From: Chryseobacterium indologenes
GTDB lineage: Bacteria > Bacteroidota > Bacteroidia > Flavobacteriales > Weeksellaceae
NCBI RefSeq assembly: GCF_018362995.1
Contig: NZ_CP074372.1
Coordinates: 1,240,001-1,304,000, forward strand
DNA: 64,000 bases
Direction of reading: 5' to 3'
This document shows positions 16,953-26,314 of the stretch, one piece after another. The position numbers and the translations under genes were made by a program. A model generated the notes under the pieces. That model ran no database searches, was not told where the DNA came from, and saw only the letters and a list, made by a program, of their open reading frames with translations. Numbering within the stretch: the first letter of the stretch is position 1; every line of letters begins with the position of its first letter.

Positions 16953-17999
16953 ATGGCACAGAAACAACTGACACAAAAGGAAAAAAGAATCAACAAGTCC
17001 ATTACTCTACTGGCCTGGATCCTGATCATCAGCGGAATTACAGGAATGGTCAGTTTTTATCTTTTTTCAAGGAAGAATGTCACGACCAACGATGCACAGA
17101 TCGAACAATATATCACGCCTGTATCCAGCAAGGTTTCCGGGTTTATCAAAACAATAAAGTTTAATGAAAATCAGTTTGTCCATAAAGGTGATACTCTAAT
17201 CATCATAGACAACAGAGAGTTTGTGAATCAGGTACAAATGGCAGAAGCCAATCTTCACGCCAATACAGCAACCATCAGCACTATTGAAAGCGGTGTCAAT
17301 ACCAAAGAAAGCGACACAAAGATCGTTGATGCCAAAATTGCTTCTGCAAGAATTGATATCTGGAGAACAGAACAGGATTATAAAAGATATAAAAACTTAC
17401 TGAACGAAGATGCTGCTACCGAACAGGAATTTGAGAATGTAAAGGCTTCTTACGAACAGTCAAAAGCCAATCTTCTGGCATTGGAACAGCAAAAAAATGC
17501 AGTAAGAGCCGGAGCCAGTGAACAGCAGACAAAGGTGGCTCCTGTTAAAAGCCAGATTCAACAGAGTTCTGCGAATCTGAACAATGCGAAACTTTATCTT
17601 TCTTATACAGTGATTACCGCTCCTTATGACGGATGGGTCGGAAAAAAGACCATTCAGGAAGGTCAGCTGATTAAGGAAGGTCAGGCTTTAGTACAGATCG
17701 TCAGCAAAGAAAAATGGATCATTGCCAATTACAAAGAAACACAGCTTGGACAGATTGATCAGAACCAGGAAGTCATCATTACTGCAGATGCGTATCCCGA
17801 TGTGGAATTTAAAGGAAAAATACTTTCCGTTTCTCCTGCGTCAGGCTCCCAGTTTTCTTTGGTAAAACCAGATAATGCCACCGGAAACTTTGTGAAAATT
17901 GAACAGAGATTTCCTGTGAAAATTATTCTTGATAACAATAAAAACAACGAAAAACTGCTTTCCGGAATGAATGTTCTGGTGAGCGCGAAGAAGATATGA
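16953..17999 (+). CDS. HlyD/EmrA-family periplasmic adaptor
   Basis: 348 residues with one membrane anchor (about residues 16-37, ITLLAWILIISGITGMVSFYL), then a lipoyl-like half-motif (SKVSGFIKTIKFNENQFVHKGDTLIIID), a coiled-coil hairpin (about 85-185), the second lipoyl half (TAPYDGWVGKKTIQEGQLIKEGQAL) and a beta-barrel domain. It bridges the inner-membrane transporter and the TolC duct. The layout matches EmrA, which pairs with MFS pumps, in agreement with the next gene. Confidence 0.93.
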   Translation: MAQKQLTQKEKRINKSITLLAWILIISGITGMVSFYLFSRKNVTTNDAQIEQYITPVSSKVSGFIKTIKFNENQFVHKGDTLIIIDNREFVNQVQMAEANLHANTATISTIESGVNTKESDTKIVDAKIASARIDIWRTEQDYKRYKNLLNEDAATEQEFENVKASYEQSKANLLALEQQKNAVRAGASEQQTKVAPVKSQIQQSSANLNNAKLYLSYTVITAPYDGWVGKKTIQEGQLIKEGQALVQIVSKEKWIIANYKETQLGQIDQNQEVIITADAYPDVEFKGKILSVSPASGSQFSLVKPDNATGNFVKIEQRFPVKIILDNNKNNEKLLSGMNVLVSAKKI

Positions 18000-18016
18000 G
18001 TTTGAGTGTGGGAGGA

Positions 18017-18048
18017 TTTTAGAGTTTTAGAGTTTTAGAGTTTTAGAG
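18017..18048 (+). repeat. Four tandem copies of an 8-base repeat
   Basis: TTTTAGAG is repeated exactly four times just after the HlyD stop codon. It may be a slippage-prone microsatellite; nothing suggests it is coding. Confidence 0.8.
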
Positions 18049-18106
18049 TTCAAAATTACCTTCCAATCAATACATTTTCAGACTTTACAATTAAATTATT
18101 TTTTTA

Positions 18107-18208
18107 GCGAAAAGACAGGACTGCAAAATAGCGAATCTGCAAATTTTTTCTTACGCATATTTGCCATTTTACCTTTTACTTTTACACCTTGCTCTTTTGT
18201 CTTTTCGC
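18107..18208. repeat. Imperfect 100-base inverted repeat between the HlyD and MFS genes
   Basis: The ends GCGAAAAGACA and TGTCTTTTCGC are perfect inverted copies; inner parts (GCAAAATAGCGAATCTGCAAAT against TTTGCCATTTTACC) pair loosely. It could fold in the operon mRNA and lower expression of the pump gene downstream. Confidence 0.6.
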
Positions 18209-18268
18209 ATTTTTTAACTCAGCACAGCTGCGAAATTTCTTATCTGCCTTTTCAGCATTCTTCGTTTA

Positions 18269-19849
18269 ATGCTTTCAAAAAAAATTATGCAACACAATAC
18301 AGTTTATCATAAATGGGTACCACAATGGCTGAAACTGCCGCTTCTTATACTGGCATTGTTTCCCCACCTGATGTTGTTGTCGCTTTTACACTCAAACAGC
18401 GCCTTCACATCTTCTTTTATGGATGTCGACTCTGATGACATTCAGTATTTAATGATTTTGATGTATGGGACATTTGTGGTTACCCTTTTAGTTTTACAGC
18501 GGTTTATGGCGTATTTCAGCGTCAAATATTATGTTTTGCTGATGGCCTCCGTTTCTGTTATTATTCTTTACGTTTTATCGGTTACCCACGACTATCATGT
18601 TATTCTGGTGATCAGGTTTTTAGAAGGAATTTTCGGACTGCTGGAAGGGGCTATTTTCCTTCCTCTGATTATTGCTGAATTAAAGACGAAACACGCTAAG
18701 GTCTTAGCTTACCTTTTCATGTATACCATCATGCTCACCGGAGGGACAATAACCACTTCCCTGTTGAAGTCAAGCATTGAGAATTATGATTTCCAGCATA
18801 TGATCCTGATGATGGTTTATTTCCATGTATTTGTACTGATCATCGGTATTGCTCTGTTCAACAGAAACAGATTCTTTCCTAAGAAACCTTTATACCAATT
18901 GGATATTACCAGCTGGTTTTTACTTTGGGTATGTCTGCAGGCTGGCGGCTATGCCATTATCTACGGTAAAAGACTGATGTGGTTAGAATCCGATACCATT
19001 ATCATGTGTCTGTTTATATTCCTGCTTTCAGGAGGATTATTTATGCTTAAACAAAGAAATTCCAAAAGACCGTTATTTCATTTTGAAGTTTTCAGCTCAA
19101 AAAATGTGATCGCCGGAATGATCCTGTTTTTCATTTTTTATCTTATCCGATCCGGACTGAATAATGTATACAGTATTATGGCTACCGTATGGAAATGGCC
19201 CTGGGATTATATTGTCAATATCCAATACTGGAACGTAGCAGGAACTCTTCTTGGTATATTATTATCAGGAATCTGCCTGGTTCGGGGAGTTTCCTCAAGA
19301 ATTGTTTTCTTTACCGGATTTCTGTTGCTTGCAGTAGATTGTGCATGGTTTACGTATACTTTTTATCCGGACACTACCCTTTCCACGATTTGTCCTCCCT
19401 TATTTTTACAGGGAGTTGCCCAGGGATTATTATTTACTCCGCTTGTTTTCTTTTTGATTTCAGGAACTCCGGAAGAATATGTTGCCAATGCTACAGCTTT
19501 AGGAACAACAACCCGTTTCTGGACAACAGCTATCGGCTATGCTCTTATGCAGAATCTCATGCTGTTTTTAACCTTAAAACATTCTGATACACTCAGCGCC
19601 AATTTTACAGACACCAATCCCGTTTTCTACAGTCAGTGGACTCAGCTTTTCGGGGCCAATATTTCAAAACTGTCAGTAAATGATTCTTTATCCATGACAG
19701 CAGGAGCGTTTAAGACTAAAATTACAGCACAATCCATTCTACTCTCAAATATGGAAATTTTTACGGGACTGTTCTGGCTGGCACTTATTACAGCAATTGG
19801 TCTGCTCCTCTACCATCCTGTAAAAATAGCTGTAAGAAACATCATGTAG
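18269..19849 (+). CDS. MFS transporter (14-helix-like, drug-export type)
   Basis: 526 residues and about 14 hydrophobic helices, as in DHA2-type exporters such as EmrB. The RFLEGIFGLLEGAIFLPL segment corresponds to the helix-4/5 region of such pumps. The usual conserved loop motif A is weak. It ends the TolC-HlyD-MFS set but is separated from HlyD by 269 bases holding repeats, so it might have reduced or separate expression. An internal ATG six codons downstream (MQHNTV) is an equally good start; neither has a clear Shine-Dalgarno. Substrate unknown. Confidence 0.82.
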   Translation: MLSKKIMQHNTVYHKWVPQWLKLPLLILALFPHLMLLSLLHSNSAFTSSFMDVDSDDIQYLMILMYGTFVVTLLVLQRFMAYFSVKYYVLLMASVSVIILYVLSVTHDYHVILVIRFLEGIFGLLEGAIFLPLIIAELKTKHAKVLAYLFMYTIMLTGGTITTSLLKSSIENYDFQHMILMMVYFHVFVLIIGIALFNRNRFFPKKPLYQLDITSWFLLWVCLQAGGYAIIYGKRLMWLESDTIIMCLFIFLLSGGLFMLKQRNSKRPLFHFEVFSSKNVIAGMILFFIFYLIRSGLNNVYSIMATVWKWPWDYIVNIQYWNVAGTLLGILLSGICLVRGVSSRIVFFTGFLLLAVDCAWFTYTFYPDTTLSTICPPLFLQGVAQGLLFTPLVFFLISGTPEEYVANATALGTTTRFWTTAIGYALMQNLMLFLTLKHSDTLSANFTDTNPVFYSQWTQLFGANISKLSVNDSLSMTAGAFKTKITAQSILLSNMEIFTGLFWLALITAIGLLLYHPVKIAVRNIM

Positions 19850-19851
19850 CA

Positions 19852-20361
19852 TTATTCTCCCCAAAAAGACCACACAGTTCCGTTGAAAACAGCAAGCTGT
19901 TTTTTTTGGGTATCATAAACTATCATTCCGGCGGCAGGAGAAATAATATTGAGATGGGGAAAAGCTACTTTCGGTAAAACCATGGCCTTCGTGCTGTCTT
20001 CAAGAACCAGAATTCCGTTTACAGATGATGATGTTCCTATGGAAACTTTTGCGTTGATATTATCGGGTAAATTATCCTGCAAACTTGTATCAGCAGTGCC
20101 CGTTGCATCTACGGAGAGGTCTTTCCAAAGGTTGTTCTGATAGACTTTTACCTTCATATCTGAGGTATCAAATACCAATGTTCCGTTCACCACATTCTGA
20201 ATTCCGGAGGTGTCTGCTACCCAAGGGAGAACGAGACCGCGGTTTTCGTTTCCAAATTCAACGGATGATGATGCGGATTCTAAGGTTGTTTTTCCCAAAG
20301 CAATTTGAGCATCAAGGCTTGCGGAAACTGCTATTATAAGGATTGAGGCTATTTTTTTCAT
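19852..20361 (-). CDS. Secreted protein with GMIVYD-type surface module
   Basis: 169 residues with signal peptide (MKKIASILIIAVSASLDAQ). No catalytic motif. Two copies of a short pattern appear: a TLVFDTSDMKVKVYQNNLWKDL unit and an AGMIVYDTQKKQLAVFNGTVWSF unit, both with hydrophobic strands and a Trp near the end. The same pattern is seen in two other secreted proteins of the window. It follows the 20380 gene by 18 bases, so the two are probably one operon. Extracellular or outer-membrane location is likely; function unknown. Confidence 0.7.
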   Translation of the reverse strand: MKKIASILIIAVSASLDAQIALGKTTLESASSSVEFGNENRGLVLPWVADTSGIQNVVNGTLVFDTSDMKVKVYQNNLWKDLSVDATGTADTSLQDNLPDNINAKVSIGTSSSVNGILVLEDSTKAMVLPKVAFPHLNIISPAAGMIVYDTQKKQLAVFNGTVWSFWGE

Positions 20362-20379
20362 AAGTATTCAGGTTTTCTG

Positions 20380-22059
20380 TTAATCCGGGCAGGTCTGGGT
20401 ATTAAAGCACTTCCAGCCTGTGACAGTTCCATCAATATTGACCTGCAGGCAGTTTTGCGTCACATTATAAACAATCATTCCTTCCTTAAGATCGGCCTGG
20501 GGAATTGCCGCCAGCTGAGCATCCGTAAGCCTGTTAAGAACAAACCCTTTATTCTTAGACTCCAATACAGCCCACGCTCCTTTTCTTATCCCAGGCCAGT
20601 TGTTTCCACCGCTATCTGCCCTGCTCAATGAAGTGATTCCAAAATTTGCAGAAAGCACTGTTCCCGAAGTTACTGCGGGTTTATAACACGGTATAACCCC
20701 TTGGATCGTAACCGTAACTGTTGCTGTATCACAGTTTGACGGAGAAGCAGTCTGACAAATCTGATACACCAAAGTGTAAGTGCCCGGAGGTGTTCCCGAA
20801 GCCGCAAGAATATGTCCATCAGCTGTATTCAGTGATATATTGGGGTTTAAGGTGGATATCTGAGATAAAATGACATTGGAGAGGCTAGCCTGTGTTCCGC
20901 CATATGTTTCAAAATCGTTATCTAAAACAATTCCTGCAGAAGACCCTCCGGCCAGAATTGTATAGGCATCATCTACCGCCATTGGTGGCAGATCTCCGTT
21001 AATCGCAGGACAAAATCCAGGATTGATGATCAAAGGCGCACTACAGCTGTTTGTGGAAGCGCAGTCATAGGTAACATTCGGCAGGAAACTCGGATTACTG
21101 TTCATAAACACCGTACTTTGATCAGACACACCTGTAGTCCTTCTGAAATCGAGATTTGGGCCAATCACCACATTTCCTGCCTGAATTGCGTTCTGCAATA
21201 CAACATAACCTTTTTTGGCAGAAGAAGACGGCCCCTGAATAGCAGCATTTCCTCCCTGAAAATGATTCAATGACAATTCTCCCTCATTATAAATAACAGC
21301 ATCTGCAGGCGCATTATTCATATTTCCAGTGGAGGTAAAAAGTCCGAAATTGTAAATTTCACTGCTGCTTCCTGATAAATTAATATCTCCTCCCGCCGAA
21401 AAGATTCCGGTATTAATAATCTTGCCCCCATTAATATTAAACCCACTCTGAGATATAATTGTACCACAATTCACATATACACTCTGTTCGGTATTTCCAT
21501 AATTCCCACTGAGTGATATCAGCCCGCCTCCTTCATTTTTGAACAAGGTAGTTGCAGAGCTGCTCATATTGAGGTTTCCATTAATATTCAGATTTCCGTA
21601 ATTATCAATCGTATTGGAGGTATTATCACCTATCTGTAAAACACCGAGGTCTATAGTGCCCTCATTAACAATTGTATTCATCTGGCCATTTACTGTCAGA
21701 TTTCCGTTTCCTCCTCCTACTGCTATATTTCCTGTATTGTAAACATGTATATCAAGATCAGCAATACTTGTCAGCGTCTGGTTAAAATTAAGAGTTCCGT
21801 GTACTTCAAAGCTAAGCGGAGCGTTGGTAACCCCGCTTATGTTATTCTGAAACTGTACGGTAACACCAGAAGCTACACAAATCTTAGAGTTTATCCCAAA
21901 AGTAGGATTATTGAAAGTCATATCCGAAGTAAAGCACACGGTAGTATTATCCGGAAAATGATAATTAGGGTCTGTAGGGTCTTGAATGCCACAGCCTGTA
22001 CATTGTGCATAACTGAAATAACAAAAAAATAATGGGAACAGACAGAATAATTTTTTCAT
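20380..22059 (-). CDS. Large secreted surface protein with beta-helix-like repeats and Ig-like domain
   Basis: 559 residues with signal peptide (MKKLFCLFPLFFCYFSYAQ). Residues about 40-300 are Asn- and Gly-rich repeats (NLTVNGQMNTIVNEGTIDLG, NYGNLNINGNLN and similar), which suggest a right-handed beta-helix. Near residue 360 an Ig/cadherin-like unit starts (PPMAVDDAYTILAGG) and ends with GTYTLVYQICQTASPSNCDTA, common in Bacteroidota adhesins. The C-terminus carries the GMIVYNVTQNCLQVNIDG module. The ATG was preferred to a TTG two codons upstream. Adhesin or matrix function is inferred only. Confidence 0.7.
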   Translation of the reverse strand: MKKLFCLFPLFFCYFSYAQCTGCGIQDPTDPNYHFPDNTTVCFTSDMTFNNPTFGINSKICVASGVTVQFQNNISGVTNAPLSFEVHGTLNFNQTLTSIADLDIHVYNTGNIAVGGGNGNLTVNGQMNTIVNEGTIDLGVLQIGDNTSNTIDNYGNLNINGNLNMSSSATTLFKNEGGGLISLSGNYGNTEQSVYVNCGTIISQSGFNINGGKIINTGIFSAGGDINLSGSSSEIYNFGLFTSTGNMNNAPADAVIYNEGELSLNHFQGGNAAIQGPSSSAKKGYVVLQNAIQAGNVVIGPNLDFRRTTGVSDQSTVFMNSNPSFLPNVTYDCASTNSCSAPLIINPGFCPAINGDLPPMAVDDAYTILAGGSSAGIVLDNDFETYGGTQASLSNVILSQISTLNPNISLNTADGHILAASGTPPGTYTLVYQICQTASPSNCDTATVTVTIQGVIPCYKPAVTSGTVLSANFGITSLSRADSGGNNWPGIRKGAWAVLESKNKGFVLNRLTDAQLAAIPQADLKEGMIVYNVTQNCLQVNIDGTVTGWKCFNTQTCPD

Positions 22060-22250
22060 TATCAAATTTTAAGTAAAATAAAACTACAATATTTTTTATC
22101 ACCAACCAATGAATTTAATAAAAGTTGATATTCTATTCATTAAAATATAATCATATCTAATTTTTAATTAAATTAATATTTCATTATTATTAATAATTTT
22201 CCAGTCAATACGATTCAGAAAATATGAACGTTTAATATAAAAGCCACCCC

Positions 22251-23612
22251 ATGGAAATTGAAAATATTTTATTGAAGCAACGGGATTTTTTTAAAACACA
22301 ACAAACCAAAAGCCTTGCTTTCCGGAAAATGTATCTTGAAAAGCTTAAAAATCTTATTATTTCTAATGAGAATATGCTGTATGAAGCAATTAACAAGGAT
22401 TTTGGAAAATCAAAGTTTGATACTTTCACCACCGAGTTATCTTTCATTCTGAATGATATTAATTACTATATCAAAAACTTAAAATCTCTTTCAAAACCGA
22501 AAAAAGTAATGACCAATCTTGTCAATCAGCTCGGAAAAAGTAAAGTTTATGCTGATCCTCTTGGTTGTGTTCTGGTAATCGGAGCCTGGAATTATCCTTA
22601 TCAACTATCACTTTCTCCCATTATTGTGGCAATGGCTGCCGGGAACTGCTGTATTCTTAAACCCAGTGAAATAGCTGACAATACGATGAAAGCGATGGCA
22701 TCCATTATCAATAAAAATTTCCCGCCTGAATATTTATATGTTTATGAAGGAGGTATTGAAGAAACAACTTCTCTCTTACAATTAAGATTTGACAAAATAT
22801 TTTTTACAGGGAGTACAAAGGTCGGAAAGATTGTTTATAAAGCGGCAGCAGAGCATCTTACCCCCGTAACCCTTGAACTGGGCGGAAAATCTCCGGCTAT
22901 CGTCACCAAAAATGCCAATCTTGAAATAGCTGCAAAAAGAATTGTGTGGGGAAAATTCCTCAATGCCGGACAAACCTGCGTAGCTCCCGATTACTTGCTG
23001 GTGGAAGAAACCATTCAGGAGCAGTTTTTGGAAATGCTTAGAAAATATATTAAAGAATTCAAATACGATCAGGATTCTGAACAATATACAAGAATTATTA
23101 ACCAGAGAAATTTTCAGCGCCTGATACATCTTATCAATAAAGAAAAAATTTATTCGGGAGGAAATTTTGATGAAGAAAAACTCTATATCGAACCCACTAT
23201 TCTGAATCATATAGACTGGAATAATGACATTATGCAGGAAGAAATTTTTGGACCTCTACTTCCGGTCATCAGTTTTCAAAATTACAATGCTGCGTTGAAT
23301 TCCATTTTAGAACTTGAAAAACCACTGGCAGCTTATCTTTTTACCAATGATTCAGAGGAAAAAGAAAACTTTACCCGGAAACTTTCTTTTGGAGGTGGCT
23401 GCATCAATGATACAGTGATGCATTTAAGTAATGACCATCTGCCATTTGGAGGTGTGGGAAGCTCAGGAATAGGAAATTACCACGGAAAATATGGCTTTGA
23501 AACCTTCTCGCATCAAAAAGCCGTTCTTGAAAAAACCACTTGGGGTGAACCGAACATCAAATATCCACCTTATTCAGAGAAAAAATTAAGCTGGATCAAG
23601 AAATTAATGTAA
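22251..23612 (+). CDS. NAD(P)-dependent aldehyde dehydrogenase (short class 3-like)
   Basis: 453 residues. Oxidises aldehydes to acids. The active-site glutamate is in LELGGKSP (E209), the catalytic cysteine in NAGQTCVAPDY (C243), and the cofactor loop is FTGSTKVGK at 185-193. The C-terminal FGGVGSSGIGNYHG block is typical. The short form without an N-terminal extension groups with class 3/fatty aldehyde dehydrogenases rather than with betaine or succinate-semialdehyde enzymes. It has no operon partner; convergent with the thioredoxin gene across a shared terminator. Confidence 0.92.
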   Translation: MEIENILLKQRDFFKTQQTKSLAFRKMYLEKLKNLIISNENMLYEAINKDFGKSKFDTFTTELSFILNDINYYIKNLKSLSKPKKVMTNLVNQLGKSKVYADPLGCVLVIGAWNYPYQLSLSPIIVAMAAGNCCILKPSEIADNTMKAMASIINKNFPPEYLYVYEGGIEETTSLLQLRFDKIFFTGSTKVGKIVYKAAAEHLTPVTLELGGKSPAIVTKNANLEIAAKRIVWGKFLNAGQTCVAPDYLLVEETIQEQFLEMLRKYIKEFKYDQDSEQYTRIINQRNFQRLIHLINKEKIYSGGNFDEEKLYIEPTILNHIDWNNDIMQEEIFGPLLPVISFQNYNAALNSILELEKPLAAYLFTNDSEEKENFTRKLSFGGGCINDTVMHLSNDHLPFGGVGSSGIGNYHGKYGFETFSHQKAVLEKTTWGEPNIKYPPYSEKKLSWIKKLM

Positions 23613-23624
23613 CACTCATAGAAA

Positions 23625-23657
23625 TAAAAACTGCCTCATTTCTGAAGCAGTTTTTAT
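23625..23657. terminator. Bidirectional terminator between aldehyde dehydrogenase and thioredoxin genes
   Basis: Stem AAAACTGC / GCAGTTTT with an inner TCA / TGA pairing, flanked by A-rich sequence on one side and TTTTTATTTT on the other. Confidence 0.75.
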
Positions 23658-23658
23658 T

Positions 23659-24231
23659 TTATCCTTTTTTAGGAGCCCAGGTAGTAAAGAACTCTTTTAC
23701 TTTTTCTTTGCTGTACCCTTTTCCTTCTTCTAAAACATCACTTTGCTGAACCTTGATCATTTTCCCGTCTTTATCTAAAATAATAAAAACCGGATAACCA
23801 AATTTCTCTCCCGGATTCCCATACTGGGCAAAAACCTTTTCATTCTTATTGTCCGGAGAAAAGTTCAGGTGATAATAGACATAGTTCTTATCTACTATTT
23901 CCTTCAATTCAGGAGTAGTCTGTACATAATTATTAAAACGAAGGCACCAGATACACCAGTTTCCACCAGCCTGGATCATTACATTCTTACCTTCTTTCTT
24001 AGCCTGAGCTACCAATTTTTTAATATCTGCCTCTGCATCCGCTTTTGGGTCATAGGGCTTGGGAAGCTTAGCTTTTTCTTCAGCTGCTTTTTTCTTTGCT
24101 TCTAGCTCTTTCTGTTCAGTAGGCACTATAAGAGCTGTTTTTTCCTTTCCTGTATCTGGAGAGTTCTTTACTTCCTGTGAAAAAGCAAATGCACTTAATC
24201 CCACAGAAGCAAAAATTATCAATTTTTTCAT
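23659..24231 (-). CDS. Secreted thioredoxin-family protein
   Basis: 190 residues with signal peptide MKKLIIFASVGLSAFAFSQ. A charged helical linker (about 38-62, rich in Glu and Lys) is followed by a thioredoxin fold with redox motif WCIWC (C93, C96) and a FGYPVFIILDKDGK cis-proline segment. Periplasmic thiol reduction or disulfide exchange is expected. The unusual Trp-Cys-Ile-Trp-Cys motif resembles the thioredoxin_7/DUF255-like families rather than DsbA or ResA. Monocistronic, divergent from an acyltransferase operon. Confidence 0.85.
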   Translation of the reverse strand: MKKLIIFASVGLSAFAFSQEVKNSPDTGKEKTALIVPTEQKELEAKKKAAEEKAKLPKPYDPKADAEADIKKLVAQAKKEGKNVMIQAGGNWCIWCLRFNNYVQTTPELKEIVDKNYVYYHLNFSPDNKNEKVFAQYGNPGEKFGYPVFIILDKDGKMIKVQQSDVLEEGKGYSKEKVKEFFTTWAPKKG

Positions 24232-24266
24232 AATATAAAAGTAAAAAAAATACTACATATCCCTCT

Positions 24267-24275
24267 GCAAAAATA
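24267..24275 (-). promoter_or_regulatory. -7 promoter box for the thioredoxin gene
   Basis: Reads TATTTTTGC on the minus strand, 36 bases before the start codon. It is divergent from the next promoter. Confidence 0.55.
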
Positions 24276-24296
24276 GAACCATAATTTTATTATCAC

Positions 24297-24305
24297 TAAA
24301 TTTGC
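24297..24305 (+). promoter_or_regulatory. -7 promoter box for the acyltransferase operon
   Basis: TAAATTTGC, only 8 bases before the ATG. This implies a leaderless or nearly leaderless mRNA. Confidence 0.5.
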
Positions 24306-24312
24306 GTGTTTT

Positions 24313-25197
24313 ATGAATTTCTTAATCAAAATATTATACTTAGTCTCTAAGCTTCCGCTTAAAATATTATATATTTTTTCGGATGTCATCTTCTTCCTGA
24401 ATTATTATCTGGTAGGATACAGAAAAGAGGTAATCACCCAAAATCTGAGAAAATCCTTCCCTGATAAATCGGAAGAAGAAATTAAAGAGATCCGAAAAAA
24501 ATTCTACCTTAATTTTTCAGATTATCTGGTAGAAACCATCAAATCTTTCAGCATTTCTGAGACAGAGGCCAGGGTGAGAATGCAGCACATCAATCAGGAA
24601 CTGTTTCATGAAGCTAAGAAGGAAGGTAAAAATATTATCCTTCTGGCAGGGCATGTCTTCAACTGGGAATGGATCAATGCATTGGCAAAGATTGTTCCCC
24701 AGGCACATTGCCACCCTGTATATAGAAAAGTAAATAATGATTTCTGGGAAAATCAGATGAAAAAGGTCCGAAACAAATTCGGAAATGAAGCATTGGAAGC
24801 CAATGAAGTAATCCTGAATATTTTCAGATCCAGAAATAACGGCGATTCTGCTTATATGTTCGTAGCTGATCAGACCCCTCACCACGCACATGTCACCTAT
24901 GGATTAGAATTTTTGAATCAGCGTACTCCCGCTTTTATAGGATATGATAAGCTTGCCACAAGGATGGATCTTGTCTTTATCTATTGTGAAATGAAGAAGG
25001 TGAAACGCGGTTATTATCAGGTAAATTATCACAGAATCTATCCTGATGGCGAAAAGTTTACGGAAAATGAAGTCGTAAGAAAGTTCCATAAATTACTGGA
25101 AAATACATTACACAAAAATCCGGACAACTACCTTTGGTCACACAGAAAATGGAAATATCAGGACTCGATCAAAAATTTTGATTCCGAAAAAAAATAG
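24313..25197 (+). CDS. Lipid A biosynthesis (lysophospholipid/lauroyl) acyltransferase family protein
   Basis: 294 residues. LpxL/HtrB-type enzymes add a secondary acyl chain to lipid A at the inner membrane. An N-terminal membrane anchor (about 1-33) is followed by the HX4E catalytic motif in GHVFNWEW (H114, E119), FVADQTPHH and PAFIGYDKLA. The acyl acceptor and chain cannot be read from sequence. Six bases before the glycosyltransferase gene, so the pair probably work together in envelope lipid or glycan synthesis. Confidence 0.88.
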   Translation: MNFLIKILYLVSKLPLKILYIFSDVIFFLNYYLVGYRKEVITQNLRKSFPDKSEEEIKEIRKKFYLNFSDYLVETIKSFSISETEARVRMQHINQELFHEAKKEGKNIILLAGHVFNWEWINALAKIVPQAHCHPVYRKVNNDFWENQMKKVRNKFGNEALEANEVILNIFRSRNNGDSAYMFVADQTPHHAHVTYGLEFLNQRTPAFIGYDKLATRMDLVFIYCEMKKVKRGYYQVNYHRIYPDGEKFTENEVVRKFHKLLENTLHKNPDNYLWSHRKWKYQDSIKNFDSEKK

Positions 25198-25203
25198 ATT
25201 GAC

Positions 25204-26181
25204 ATGCAGAAAAAACTGGCAGTTGCCATCTTAAACTGGAACGGGAAAAATTGGCTTGAAAAATTTCTTCCGGGTGTGGTTCAATTTTCTCAGAATGCAG
25301 ATATTTTTGTTATTGACAATCTTTCTACGGATGATTCTATTGAATTTCTGCAAAAGAATTTTCCTACAGTAAAAGTTATTAAGAACAATAAAAACTATGG
25401 ATTTGCAGGTGGTTATAATGAAGGATTGAAAGCTATCCCGAATGAATATTACTGCCTTCTCAATTCTGATGTAGAAGTTACCGAAAACTGGATAGAACCT
25501 GCTTTGGAAATATTGGAAAAAAATCCTTCCATTTCAGCTGTACAACCTAAAATCTTATCTTACCATCATAGAAACTATTTCGAATTTGCGGGAGCTGCCG
25601 GCGGATTGATAGACAATCTTGGATATCCTTATTGCAGAGGAAGGGTTTTTGATGATCTGGAAGAAGATAAAGGCCAGTATAATGATGAAACAGAAATTTT
25701 CTGGGCATCAGGGTGCTGTTTTTTCATCCGTTCAAAAGACTTCTGGGATCAGAATGGTTTTGATGCAAGATTTTTTGCGCATCAGGAAGAAATCGACCTT
25801 TGCTGGAGACTCATTAATTCCGGGAAAAAGATTTATTATACCGGAAAAGCCAGTGTCTATCATGTAGGTGGCGGGACACTTAACAAACAAAGTGCACAAA
25901 AAACTTTTTTAAACATCAGGAATAACCTTTCTATGATGCTTAAGAATCTTCCCTTTCCTCAATTGATCTGGCTGATATTTTTCAGATTATGTCTGGATAG
26001 TGTTGCCGGAATCTATTTCGGATTAAAGCATGGCTTTCCGCACCTTTGGGCTGTTGTAAGAGCTCATTTTGGTTTCTATGGACAGCTTCCGGGAACATGG
26101 AAACTTCGTAAGAAAAATCAAAAGAAAGAGTTCTACCAATCAAAATGGTTGATTTTCAGACATTTTTTGGGAGGCAGGTAG
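25204..26181 (+). CDS. Glycosyltransferase family 2
   Basis: 325 residues. GT-A fold with the opening VAILNWNGKNWLEKFLPGV, the nucleotide-binding DNLSTDDS, the metal-binding LLNSDVEVT segment, an FFAHQEEIDLCWR acceptor-side motif and a C-terminal hydrophobic stretch (about 245-285) that may touch the membrane. The motif set is that of rhamnosyl-/dTDP-sugar transferases. Co-transcribed with the acyltransferase, so an LPS or O-antigen-related sugar transfer is inferred. Confidence 0.9.
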   Translation: MQKKLAVAILNWNGKNWLEKFLPGVVQFSQNADIFVIDNLSTDDSIEFLQKNFPTVKVIKNNKNYGFAGGYNEGLKAIPNEYYCLLNSDVEVTENWIEPALEILEKNPSISAVQPKILSYHHRNYFEFAGAAGGLIDNLGYPYCRGRVFDDLEEDKGQYNDETEIFWASGCCFFIRSKDFWDQNGFDARFFAHQEEIDLCWRLINSGKKIYYTGKASVYHVGGGTLNKQSAQKTFLNIRNNLSMMLKNLPFPQLIWLIFFRLCLDSVAGIYFGLKHGFPHLWAVVRAHFGFYGQLPGTWKLRKKNQKKEFYQSKWLIFRHFLGGR

Positions 26182-26314
26182 CAGGTGGCAGATTATAGGC
26201 TGCAGGGATTAGGGAAAACCAATTTTTCTTAGATAAGCCTAAAACTTTAAACCTAAAACATTAAACTAAAAACCTGGAAACTAGAGAATCAGCAATTAAT
26301 TTAATTACAAAACA

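Noticed and set aside
18017..18048. CRISPR-like repeat array
   Set aside because: Units of 8 bases with no spacers; a simple microsatellite.
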